This document shows positions 7,857 to 14,655 of a stretch of 25,907 bases of DNA, piece by piece. Source of the DNA: Syntrophales bacterium. GTDB lineage: Bacteria; Desulfobacterota; Syntrophia; Syntrophales; UBA2251. The DNA lies in the NCBI GenBank assembly GCA_023230905.1, contig JALNWL010000014.1, positions 1-25,907 of the forward strand, given 5' to 3'. Below the pieces are notes generated by a model, which was not told where the DNA came from, ran no database searches, and saw only the letters and a list, made by a program, of their open reading frames with translations. A program made the translations under genes and the position numbers. The first letter of the stretch is position 1. Each line of letters starts with the position of its first letter.

Positions 7857-7885
7857 AACGTAACCATCGCGCCCGGTGAAGGCAA
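7857..7885 (-). promoter_or_regulatory. Candidate sigma-70 promoter of sodB
   Basis: On the - strand TTGCCT (7885-7880) and TACGTT (7862-7857) are 17 bases apart. This places transcription about 20 bases before the Shine-Dalgarno site of sodB. The match is moderate; read-through from the ligase 79 bases upstream is equally possible. Confidence 0.4.
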
Positions 7886-7908
7886 GCCTCCTGAGCGGAA
7901 AAAACGGC

Positions 7909-9534
7909 TCAACCGGAGAGCGGCATCTTGCCGGCTGCGAACATCTCGCGCAGCTCCTTCTTGCTGAATTTTCCCACGCTCGTCTTGGGAATCTGGTCGA
8001 TGAAGGCAAACTGTTGCGGGATCCACCAGTTGGCCTTCACCTTGTCTTTGAGGAACGCCTTGAGTTCGTCGGGCGTCAGGGTCATGCCCGACTTGACGAC
8101 GATGCAGCCCACCGGCCGTTCCTGCCACTTCGGGTCGGGGACGCCGATGACGGCCGCCTCCAGGACGCTGGGATGGGACATGATCAGGTTCTCCAGGTCC
8201 ACGGACGAGATCCACTCCCCGCCGCTCTTCACCAAGTCCTTGGTCCGGTCTACGAGGCGAACATAGCCCTCCGCATCGATCGTCCCCACGTCCCCCGTGT
8301 GGAGCCAGCCCCCCGCGAAGACCGGCTTGGAGCGCTCCGGGTCCTTGTCGTACTCCTTGGCGATCCAGGGGCCGCGCAGGAGGATCTCCCCCCAGGACTT
8401 TCCGTCCATCGGGACCTCCTCGCCCTTCTCGTCGACGATCTTCATCTCGAGACCGGGGGCGAGGATGCCGGCGCTGGACTTGACGTCGTACATCTCCGAC
8501 GGGGAGAGGTGGTCCATGGTGCTCTTGGGCACGGCGGCCAGGGCGAGAGGGGTGGTTTCCGTCATGCCGTAGGCCTGCATGATCGGGAAGCCATACTTTT
8601 CGTTGAGACCCTCCATCAGAAAGCGGGGACAGGCCGACCCCCCGGAGGCGATGGTCTTGAGGGAGGAGAAGTCGTGCCAGCCGCCCGCCTCGAGGTAGTT
8701 GTACAGCATCATCCAGATCGTCGGCACGCCGGCGGTGAAGGTCACCTTCTCGTCGGCGATGATGCGGCAGATCTTCTCCATGTTCATGAGCTCGCGTCCG
8801 GGCAGGACCTGCTTACAGCCGAAGCCAACCCCGCCGAAGGGGCCGCCCCAGGCATTGGCGTGGAACATGGGGACGATGTGCAGCGAGCAATCCCGCTCCA
8901 TGACCCCCAGCATGCAGCCCACCGCAAAGGAGTGAAGGATGAGGCCGCGGTGGCTGTAGACGACCCCTTTCGGATCCCCGGTCGTGGCGGAGGTGTAGCA
9001 GATGAGCGCGGGATCCCATTCACTCAGGTCCTCGGGCCAGTCGTACGTTTCCGGAAATTCGGCGATCCATTCGTCGTAGAGGACGACGGGCGACAGCGTG
9101 GTCTGGGGCATCTTGCCGGTCTGGGAGAGGATGACGTACTGCTTGACGGTTTTGAGCTGGTCCTTGACGAGTTCGATGAAGAAGACCAGATCCTCGTCAA
9201 TGAACAATACCCGGTCCTCCGCGTGGTTGATCACGTAGGCCAGATGGTTCTGGGGCAGGCGGAAATTGACGGTGTGGAGGGCGGCGCCCGAGCAGGGCAC
9301 GCCGAAATAGAGCTCCAGATGGCGGTGGTTGTTTAGGGCGACGCTCGCGACCCGGTCCCCCCGCTTGATGCCGATCGCGTTCAGGGCATGGGCCAACTGG
9401 CAGGTTCGCTTGTAATAGTCCGCGTAGGTGTAGCGGAAGATCTCTTCCGGATAGACGGAGACGATTTCTTTCTTCGGGAAATATTTTGCCGCTCGCAGGA
9501 GAAACGTCTTCAAAAGCAGGGGAAATTGCATCAT
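7909..9534 (-). CDS. Medium/long-chain fatty acyl-CoA ligase (AMP-forming)
   Basis: A 541-residue ANL-superfamily adenylating enzyme that makes acyl-CoA from a free acid, ATP and CoA. The phosphate-binding loop is YTSATTGDPKG (180-190). The A5 motif is MQAYGMTETTP, the hinge region GWLHTGDVG...VDRTKDLVKSGGEW, and the catalytic lysine K522 in KTSVGKFSKKELRE. The wording (HTVNFRLPQNHLAYVINHAED, HIVPMFHANAWG) is that of the AlkK/FadD3-like medium-to-long-chain group. The exact acid is unknown. The ATG at 9534 has AAGGAGGG eight bases upstream. It is divergent from the carboxylase genes at 10143, so its product or substrate may belong to the same pathway; that link is inferred. sodB and radC follow on the same strand. 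Confidence 0.93.
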   Translation of the reverse strand: MMQFPLLLKTFLLRAAKYFPKKEIVSVYPEEIFRYTYADYYKRTCQLAHALNAIGIKRGDRVASVALNNHRHLELYFGVPCSGAALHTVNFRLPQNHLAYVINHAEDRVLFIDEDLVFFIELVKDQLKTVKQYVILSQTGKMPQTTLSPVVLYDEWIAEFPETYDWPEDLSEWDPALICYTSATTGDPKGVVYSHRGLILHSFAVGCMLGVMERDCSLHIVPMFHANAWGGPFGGVGFGCKQVLPGRELMNMEKICRIIADEKVTFTAGVPTIWMMLYNYLEAGGWHDFSSLKTIASGGSACPRFLMEGLNEKYGFPIMQAYGMTETTPLALAAVPKSTMDHLSPSEMYDVKSSAGILAPGLEMKIVDEKGEEVPMDGKSWGEILLRGPWIAKEYDKDPERSKPVFAGGWLHTGDVGTIDAEGYVRLVDRTKDLVKSGGEWISSVDLENLIMSHPSVLEAAVIGVPDPKWQERPVGCIVVKSGMTLTPDELKAFLKDKVKANWWIPQQFAFIDQIPKTSVGKFSKKELREMFAAGKMPLSG

Positions 9535-9573
9535 AAGGCAGGCCCTCCTTTTTGCTCGTTCGGGTTTACCCTT

Positions 9574-9593
9574 GGCTGACGCCCGCGTCAGCC
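9574..9593 (-). other. Hairpin in the leader of the acyl-CoA ligase
   Basis: A perfect 8-bp stem, GGCTGACG/CGTCAGCC, with a four-base loop lies about 40 bases upstream of the ligase start. If transcription begins near 9729, it sits within the 5' leader. It could affect message stability or translation. No T run follows on either strand. Confidence 0.5.
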
Positions 9594-9735
9594 CTCACGC
9601 GCCGCCAGTCCCCCGTGCCGCGGGACGCGATGGCGAATCTTCGTGCACCTCCTTTTCCCCGGGTCCAGTCAAATGCGCCCGGAACGGTTTTGCCGAGGCT
9701 CGAACCACGGCCTTTTAAAACATGCCCCTGATCGC

Positions 9736-9764
9736 ATATGAACAGAATCGGAGGGCGTTGTCAA
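9736..9764 (-). promoter_or_regulatory. Candidate sigma-70 promoter of the acyl-CoA ligase
   Basis: On the - strand a perfect TTGACA (9764-9759) and TCATAT (9741-9736) are separated by 17 bases. The predicted start near 9729 would give a leader of about 195 bases. A second TTGACA lies shortly upstream on the same strand without a convincing -10 partner. Confidence 0.5.
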
Positions 9765-9879
9765 GACAAGGGATGGGTTGTGTCAAGAGCAAAAAAACCT
9801 GTACAGTTGCGACGCCGCCCTCGTCAATATTTTCAGTAAGCAATTCTTGGGGAAACGGGGAGCGCTCCACCATGCCGTT

Positions 9880-9916
9880 GTTACACCGGCTGTTACAGTG
9901 TAACAGCCGGTGTAAC
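9880..9916. promoter_or_regulatory. Perfect 37-bp inverted repeat, likely operator or enhancer
   Basis: Two 18-base arms (GTTACACCGGCTGTTACA and its exact complement) meet around a single central G. Each arm itself holds two copies of the hexamer GTTACA 12 bases apart, so the site has four half-sites (9880, 9892, 9899, 9911). It lies between divergent genes and about 110 bases upstream of the -24 element of the sigma-54 promoter candidate, the usual distance for an upstream activator site. It has no T run, so it is not a terminator. The nearby AcoR-type activator (14656) is the obvious candidate ligand; this is inferred. Confidence 0.75.
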
Positions 9917-10006
9917 AGCCAAGCAGCTCGCTCGATTGTTGATTCATGTTGAGATAATAATGTAATATCAGCATGATACGTCATTTGATGCCATGGATCA
10001 ACGAAA

Positions 10007-10022
10007 CGGCATGGGATGTGCA
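10007..10022 (+). promoter_or_regulatory. Sigma-54 (-24/-12) promoter candidate for carboxylase genes
   Basis: CGGCATGGGATGTGCA has the invariant GG and GC separated by exactly 10 bases and matches most of the TGGCACG-N4-TTGCA consensus. The mismatches are C for T before GG, T for C in CACG, and G for T before TGC. Transcription would begin near 10033, about 110 bases before the carboxyltransferase ATG. The surroundings (9917-10140) are AT-rich and hold no gene. Confidence 0.55.
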
Positions 10023-10142
10023 TTTCTTACGCGATGTCCATCAAGCAGGTAAAAGTTTTATCCATAAGGTTTGAGACACTATTAGCAGAGTCATGCTTGT
10101 AGATGTGTAGACTTAAAAATGAATAAAGGAGGAGGAAAATTT

Positions 10143-11603
10143 ATGGCGAAGGAAGTGAAGGAGGCAACATCCTGTTCCGTCAGTGGAAGTGACACGCTCC
10201 AACTGATCGACGAAACACTGCGCGATGGAACACAAAGCCTGTGGGGAATGATGATGAGCTATCATATGATCGAGCCGGTTCTCGGCGAAATTGCCGAGGC
10301 CGGTTATTATTCCATCAATGGCCCCTTCCATGGCGCACAACCCTTGATCAGTGTCCGCTTCTTTAACGAAGATCCAAGGATCCTGTATCGCATGTTCAGT
10401 GAAAAGGTGAAAAATTCGGATTCGAATATTTTCCTGACTGCCTTAGGTATGATGACAAATATCACGCGTCCGCCTGAAAACAAAACAATGGTGCGTCTCT
10501 ATTACAAGGTGATGAAAGACTTGCTACCGGAGATGAACCAGGCCATGATCGTCTGCTGCACGCGAGACGAGATCAAAAACGAATTTCCCTTTCTGTTTCC
10601 ACTGCTTCGATCACTGGGGATGGAGCCCATCCCTTGGTTTGCGATAGGGCACGGTCCCCGGCACACCGACGAGTTTTACGGCGCCCAGGTGAAGGAGGTT
10701 GCCGAGAAATACAAGCCCATCAGTCTTTGTATCAAGGACGTGGATGGATTGCTGACTTCGGAACGCCTCCGGACGCTCATCCCCGCCATGCAGAAGAACG
10801 CCAACGGCATCCCGCTCGAATTCCATTCGCACGGCATGAACGGTCTGCATACGTATAACGCCACGGTCGCCATGGAGCTGGGAGTGAGGAAAATAGGGAC
10901 TTGTATCCCTCCGCTGGCATACAGTTCTTCCCATCCTTCAGTTTTCGATATCGTCCGCAACGCCGAGGGAATGGGCTTGAAACACACGCTGAATCTGGAA
11001 AAACTTAAAGTGGTGGAGGAACGTCTGACGAAAATAGGAAAGGCCTTCGGCCATCCCGTCGACAACCACCCGCTGCCCTTTGATCTGTCGTACTATAAGC
11101 ATATGATTCCCGGAGGCGTGATCTCTAATCTCACCACGCAGCTTCAGCAATTGGACATGCCGGAAAAGCTGCAGGAGGTGATGGAGGAGATTCCCCGCAT
11201 TCTTGAAGATCTGGGGCAGCCAATCATGATCACCCCGTTCTCGCAGTACATTGTGACCCAGGCGGTTCTCAATGTGCAACTGGGACGCTGGGAACAGTGC
11301 GTTGACCCCATGATCGAGCATGCCGCCGGGCATTACGGTGTCGAAGACGCCGGGCTTCCCAACATGGATCAAAACCTCAAGGACAAGCTCCTCAGTCTTC
11401 CCCAAGCCAAAAAGATCAGGGAAAAAGGCGATGGGAGTATTGTCGATTACATCAATTCGGAGCCCTCCCTTGAGGAATTAAAAAGAAACATGGGAATGTC
11501 ACCCGATACATCCGACGAAGATTTCATGATGACGTATTTTCTGGGCGGGCCTATGGGGAACATCACCCCCGGCGGACCCGATACTTACAAGAAGTATTTA
11601 TAG
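10143..11603 (+). CDS. Biotin-dependent carboxyltransferase subunit, PycB/OadA-like
   Basis: A 486-residue protein of the HMG-CoA-lyase-like/pyruvate carboxyltransferase fold without a fused biotin domain. The opening LIDETLRDGTQSLWGMMM holds the metal Asp (D23) and Gln. K198 in IKDVDGLLTSERLRTLIP is the lysine carbamylated in the family, and H228/H230 in FHSHGMNG are the other metal ligands. Several positions differ from true pyruvate enzymes: FLTALGMMTN stands where the LLRGxNxVGY arginine is expected, HSHGMNG replaces HTHxTSG, and SSSHPS replaces GTSQP. The acceptor is therefore probably not pyruvate; unknown. The start at 10143 is chosen over the in-frame ATG at 10119 because GGAGGAGG lies seven bases before it. 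It is followed by the carrier and biotin carboxylase genes. Base composition is lower in GC than in the housekeeping genes. Confidence 0.88.
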   Translation: MAKEVKEATSCSVSGSDTLQLIDETLRDGTQSLWGMMMSYHMIEPVLGEIAEAGYYSINGPFHGAQPLISVRFFNEDPRILYRMFSEKVKNSDSNIFLTALGMMTNITRPPENKTMVRLYYKVMKDLLPEMNQAMIVCCTRDEIKNEFPFLFPLLRSLGMEPIPWFAIGHGPRHTDEFYGAQVKEVAEKYKPISLCIKDVDGLLTSERLRTLIPAMQKNANGIPLEFHSHGMNGLHTYNATVAMELGVRKIGTCIPPLAYSSSHPSVFDIVRNAEGMGLKHTLNLEKLKVVEERLTKIGKAFGHPVDNHPLPFDLSYYKHMIPGGVISNLTTQLQQLDMPEKLQEVMEEIPRILEDLGQPIMITPFSQYIVTQAVLNVQLGRWEQCVDPMIEHAAGHYGVEDAGLPNMDQNLKDKLLSLPQAKKIREKGDGSIVDYINSEPSLEELKRNMGMSPDTSDEDFMMTYFLGGPMGNITPGGPDTYKKYL

Positions 11604-11658
11604 CTGAAGGCGATCAGCATCAAGGAACCGGTCATTAGAGAAAAGGAGGCAGAATTTT

Positions 11659-11922
11659 ATGAGCACAGCAAATGCGGATGGCCTTGTGCCGGTTGTCGCG
11701 GCGGTAAACAGCGTCTTCTATCGCAGACCCAGTCCCGGAGAGCCCCCGTTTGTGGAGGAAGGGGATCAGGTCAATGAGGATACCGTTGTCTGCCTACTCG
11801 AGATTATGAAGTGTTTTCGTTCCGTCAACGCCGGCGTTAAGGGGAAGGTGGAGAAGATTCTGGCGGAGAGCGGAAGCATGGTCAAGAAGGGATCAACGGT
11901 GATGTTCATCAAGCCGGAGTAA
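11659..11922 (+). CDS. Biotin carboxyl carrier protein, short free-standing
   Basis: An 87-residue protein consisting almost only of a biotinyl/lipoyl domain. It resembles the C-terminal part of AccB: VFYRRPSPGEPPFVEEGDQV is the AccB-type thumb and entry, and VKGKVEKILAESGSMVKKGSTVMFIKP is the second half of the barrel. The biotin-accepting lysine is K51 in LLEIMKCFRS. The usual E-A-M-K-M is changed to E-I-M-K-C. It should shuttle carboxybiotin between the biotin carboxylase downstream and the carboxyltransferase upstream. AAAGGAGG lies about nine bases before the ATG, and the gene is 55 bases from the carboxyltransferase. It lacks the Pro/Ala-rich N-terminal region of full AccB. Confidence 0.92.
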   Translation: MSTANADGLVPVVAAVNSVFYRRPSPGEPPFVEEGDQVNEDTVVCLLEIMKCFRSVNAGVKGKVEKILAESGSMVKKGSTVMFIKPE

Positions 11923-12002
11923 CCGGACCGGCCCGGAAGGAAAGATCGGGGCTGGTGGCCGCGGGCAGCGGCCGCCGGCCCCCTTTTGAGGTAAAGGGGT
12001 TT

Positions 12003-13379
12003 ATGAAGAAAAGAAAAGTGCTGGTCGCCAACCGAGGCGAGATTGCCGTCCGTATTATCATGGCCTGTCAGGGGCTGGGGATAGAGACCGCCCTGGTGGT
12101 CTCGGAAGCGGACAGGGACTCCCTGGGGGCGAGACTGGCGGACGAGGTGGTCTGCATCGGCCCTCCCCAGGTCCGTGAGAGTTATCTCAACCTGCCGAAG
12201 ATCATGAACGCCGCGTTGAAGACCGGCGCCGATGCCATCCACCCGGGATATGGATTCCTCGCGGAGAATCCGGAACTGCCCGAGGCCTGCGAGCGGAACG
12301 GGATCATCTTCATTGGTCCGCGCTCGGGGACCATGAGGCAGCTGGGGGACAAGATACGGGCGCGGAATCTGGCCGGGAGAAGCCATGTGCCGATGACCCA
12401 GGGCAGTGAAGGTCTCGGCGGTTTCCATGCGGTGGAAGCCGAGGTTCAAAGAATCGGATTCCCGGTTATTTTCAAGGCGGCGGCTGGTGGCGGCGGCCGG
12501 GGGATGCGTATTGTCACGGAACCGAAGGACCTGAAGACCGCCTTCGATATGGCTTCCAACGAGGCCCGGCAGGCCTTCGGGGATGCGACGCTGTTTGTCG
12601 AGCGGTATGTCCCGAATGCCCGGCACGTGGAAGTCCAGGTCATCGGAGACAATTCGGGGAAAGTCATCCATTTGGGACAAAGGGACTGTACGACGCAGAG
12701 GCGTTACCAGAAGGTCCTCGAGGAGGCCCATCCGCCCAACCTTCCGAACGATTTAAGCGACAGGATCCTGGAAGCGGCCGTCGCGCTGACTTCGAGCATC
12801 GGTTACAACAGCGCGGGCACGGTGGAATTTTTGGTCGATAAGGATCGCAATGAATTCTATTTCATGGAAGTGAACACGCGGATCCAGGTTGAGCACCCGG
12901 TGACCGAGGAGGTCACCGGCATCGATCTGGTCAGGGAGCAGATTGAGGTTGGCTTCGGCGCCCCCCTCTCTCTGAAGCAGGAAGACGTGCGCTTCAAGGG
13001 CCATGCGATCGAATGCCGAATAACCGCCGACGACGCTAAAGATGATTTTATGCCGTCTCCTGGCGATATAACCTATTTTGCCTTGCCGGAAGGCGATCAT
13101 GTCCGGATAGACACCCACTGCCACCCGGGATGCACGATCAGCCCGTATTATGATTCATTGCTGGCGAAGCTGATCACGACCGGGGACACCCGTGCAGAAG
13201 CGCTGGCGAACATGAAGGCCGCCCTGACGGATTTCAGGATCGAGGGGATCGAGACGAATATCCCCTTCCTGCAGTTTCTGGTGGATCAGCCCGAGTTCAT
13301 TGCCGGGGATATCCACATCAAGTGGATAGAAAACACCGTCCTGCCCAAGTTTGTCGAATCCCTGAAGCAGGAGCGCTAG
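12003..13379 (+). CDS. accC: Biotin carboxylase subunit (AccC-like)
   Basis: A 458-residue ATP-grasp biotin carboxylase at standard length. KVLVANRGEIAVRII is the pre-ATP-grasp domain and HPGYGFLAENPELPEAC the next landmark. The glycine loop is AGGGGRGM (161-168). RDCTTQRRYQKVLEEA carries C229 and K237, equivalent to E. coli C230/K238. EVNTRIQVEHPVTEEVTGIDLV holds the catalytic Glu and Arg. All catalytic motifs are intact. It carboxylates biotin on the carrier using ATP and bicarbonate. Its place behind a carboxyltransferase and a carrier points to that dedicated complex rather than to fatty-acid synthesis, so the accC symbol names the family only. The ATG at 12003 fits the domain start; the preceding in-frame codons are leader. 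Confidence 0.94.
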   Translation: MKKRKVLVANRGEIAVRIIMACQGLGIETALVVSEADRDSLGARLADEVVCIGPPQVRESYLNLPKIMNAALKTGADAIHPGYGFLAENPELPEACERNGIIFIGPRSGTMRQLGDKIRARNLAGRSHVPMTQGSEGLGGFHAVEAEVQRIGFPVIFKAAAGGGGRGMRIVTEPKDLKTAFDMASNEARQAFGDATLFVERYVPNARHVEVQVIGDNSGKVIHLGQRDCTTQRRYQKVLEEAHPPNLPNDLSDRILEAAVALTSSIGYNSAGTVEFLVDKDRNEFYFMEVNTRIQVEHPVTEEVTGIDLVREQIEVGFGAPLSLKQEDVRFKGHAIECRITADDAKDDFMPSPGDITYFALPEGDHVRIDTHCHPGCTISPYYDSLLAKLITTGDTRAEALANMKAALTDFRIEGIETNIPFLQFLVDQPEFIAGDIHIKWIENTVLPKFVESLKQER

Positions 13380-13491
13380 GCGCGGCAGGGGTTGTCCCCG
13401 TCACGGGCGGACGGTCGCGGCCCGGCAAGGGCCGGGGAAGCGGGTAACAAGAGACAAGTCTTCCGACCGTGTGTTGTTGTCCGAGGGCAAG

Positions 13492-14190
13492 ATGGCAAAG
13501 AGCCCCTACCGGCAGATCGAGAAAATCGAAGCGCAGGAAAAGGGCGGCCCATACGGGGCCTGGTGGAGGGAGTTCTGCGGAAACTATCGGGAGCTCCTCG
13601 TCCAGGCCCGCAATCACAGTTACACGGCCCTCGAAAAAAAGCTCGCCGCCACGGGCGAGAGGATCACCTGCCGGAAGGGATGCACCTATTGCTGTTTCCA
13701 CTATATTTCGGTGCCGCTGGCGCACGGCATCGTGATTGTGGATTACCTGTACGGCAGAAAGCATCTGCTGAGGGCGTTCATCCGGAACTACGAACGGTGG
13801 CGTCACAAGGGGAAGGCGATCTCGAAGACCCTCGATGAAACCCGCGCCCGGGCCTTCTTATCGGCGATGTCCATCCACGAGATCATCGCCGTCACCCGGC
13901 CCTTGTCCATGCGTTATCTTGAGAGCAATATTCCCTGTCCCTTTCTCGAAGAGGAAGCCTGCCTCATCTATGCCGTCCGGCCGCTGCCCTGCTCGGGACA
14001 ATTTTCCGTCAGTCCCCCCGAGCGGTGTTCTCCCGCCGCGGCGGAAGGAGCGGTGATCCATCAGCTCGTGGCCGACGACGAAGACCTCCTGAAATTTTTG
14101 GAATTGGCCGGGCCCCGGCTGATGGTGTATGAAATGACCCTTCCGACCCTGATCTACCGGTTCCTGACCGAAGGCGCCTCATCGATATAA
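13492..14190 (+). CDS. YkgJ-family cysteine-cluster protein
   Basis: A 232-residue protein of the YkgJ (Fe/Zn-chelating cysteine cluster) group. The cluster is C60-x3-C64-x2-C67-C68 (ITCRKGCTYCCFHY), followed about 90 residues later by IPCPFLEEEACLIYAVRPLPC with three more Cys. A metal site, possibly Fe-S, is likely; the function of the family is unknown. An ATG at 13492 with GAGGG upstream is preferred to the GTG at 13471, which has no ribosome site. It lies about 110 bases behind the biotin carboxylase on the same strand and may be the last gene of that operon. The gap between them holds a GC-rich hairpin (CGGCCC/GGGCCG) but no T run. Confidence 0.82.
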   Translation: MAKSPYRQIEKIEAQEKGGPYGAWWREFCGNYRELLVQARNHSYTALEKKLAATGERITCRKGCTYCCFHYISVPLAHGIVIVDYLYGRKHLLRAFIRNYERWRHKGKAISKTLDETRARAFLSAMSIHEIIAVTRPLSMRYLESNIPCPFLEEEACLIYAVRPLPCSGQFSVSPPERCSPAAAEGAVIHQLVADDEDLLKFLELAGPRLMVYEMTLPTLIYRFLTEGASSI

Positions 14191-14655
14191 GATTCCATCC
14201 GCTGCTGTTCCAACGATATTCGAGTCGATTCATCTGATAGCCAAACACGTGGCTGGGTCTGCGCGGTTGACTTTCTGGCTTAGCCCGTTTTCTGTAAAGA
14301 CTCCGCCAAGATGGAAAGCAAGATTGCGTAGCGGAACGAATGCTGCCTTAAAGAAAATGTGAAAACCGGGCTAATCCGGGCACCGGAAACCGTAGAGGAA
14401 AAACCGTCATGACCAGAGGGCCGTTTATTAATGGAGTCCGAGCAGAGCCCATTGACAATTTTAGAACCTATGATAAGGGTGCCTCATAGCATTAACGTCC
14501 TATTGTGATTTGATCCGTAGCGAGGTGAAAGCAAGGTGCGTTTTCATCTCGCTTTGAAAGAGCTGGAGTTCAATGATCATAAACGCCGCTCCGATATCCA
14601 TGACCAGGCGCTCAAGGAATCCTAAAATTTATCGACAAGATAGGACTCATTAGCA
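14191..14655. other. Gene-free, structured spacer before the sigma-54 activator
   Basis: No convincing gene is seen. There is an imperfect inverted repeat (TTAGCCCGTTTTC at 14280-14292 against GAAAACCGGGCTAA at 14361-14374) and a 26-codon frame at 14409-14489 with GAGGAAA before its ATG. A lone TTGACA stands at 14452. A strong hairpin lies at 14519-14553 (12-bp stem with one G-T pair, 11-base loop). The composition is AT-richer than the backbone. It may contain the activator promoter or remains of an inserted element; I recognise neither. Confidence 0.45.
14519..14553. repeat. Inverted repeat / hairpin upstream of the sigma-54 activator
   Basis: AGCGAGGTGAAA pairs with TTTCATCTCGCT (one G-T pair) around 11 bases, about 100 bases before the activator start. 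It could be an operator or an mRNA leader structure. The arm is followed by only three T residues, so a terminator is unlikely. Confidence 0.5.

Noticed and set aside
7830..8009. 60-residue N-terminal extension of SodB
   Set aside because: The extension has no homology-like content and runs into the ligase gene. AAGGAG sits correctly before the ATG at 7829.
7876..9336. 486-residue open frame on the + strand opposite the acyl-CoA ligase
   Set aside because: It is a shadow of the ligase, whose motifs are unambiguous on the - strand.
9880..9916. BirA-type biotin operator reading of the palindrome
   Set aside because: The genes nearby are biotin enzymes, but the half-sites (GTTACA/TGTAAC) do not match the TTGTnAACC-N15-GGTTnACAA operator.
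13380..13491. Terminator between the biotin carboxylase and YkgJ genes
   Set aside because: A GC-rich hairpin (CGGCCC/GGGCCG) is present but no T run follows on the + strand.
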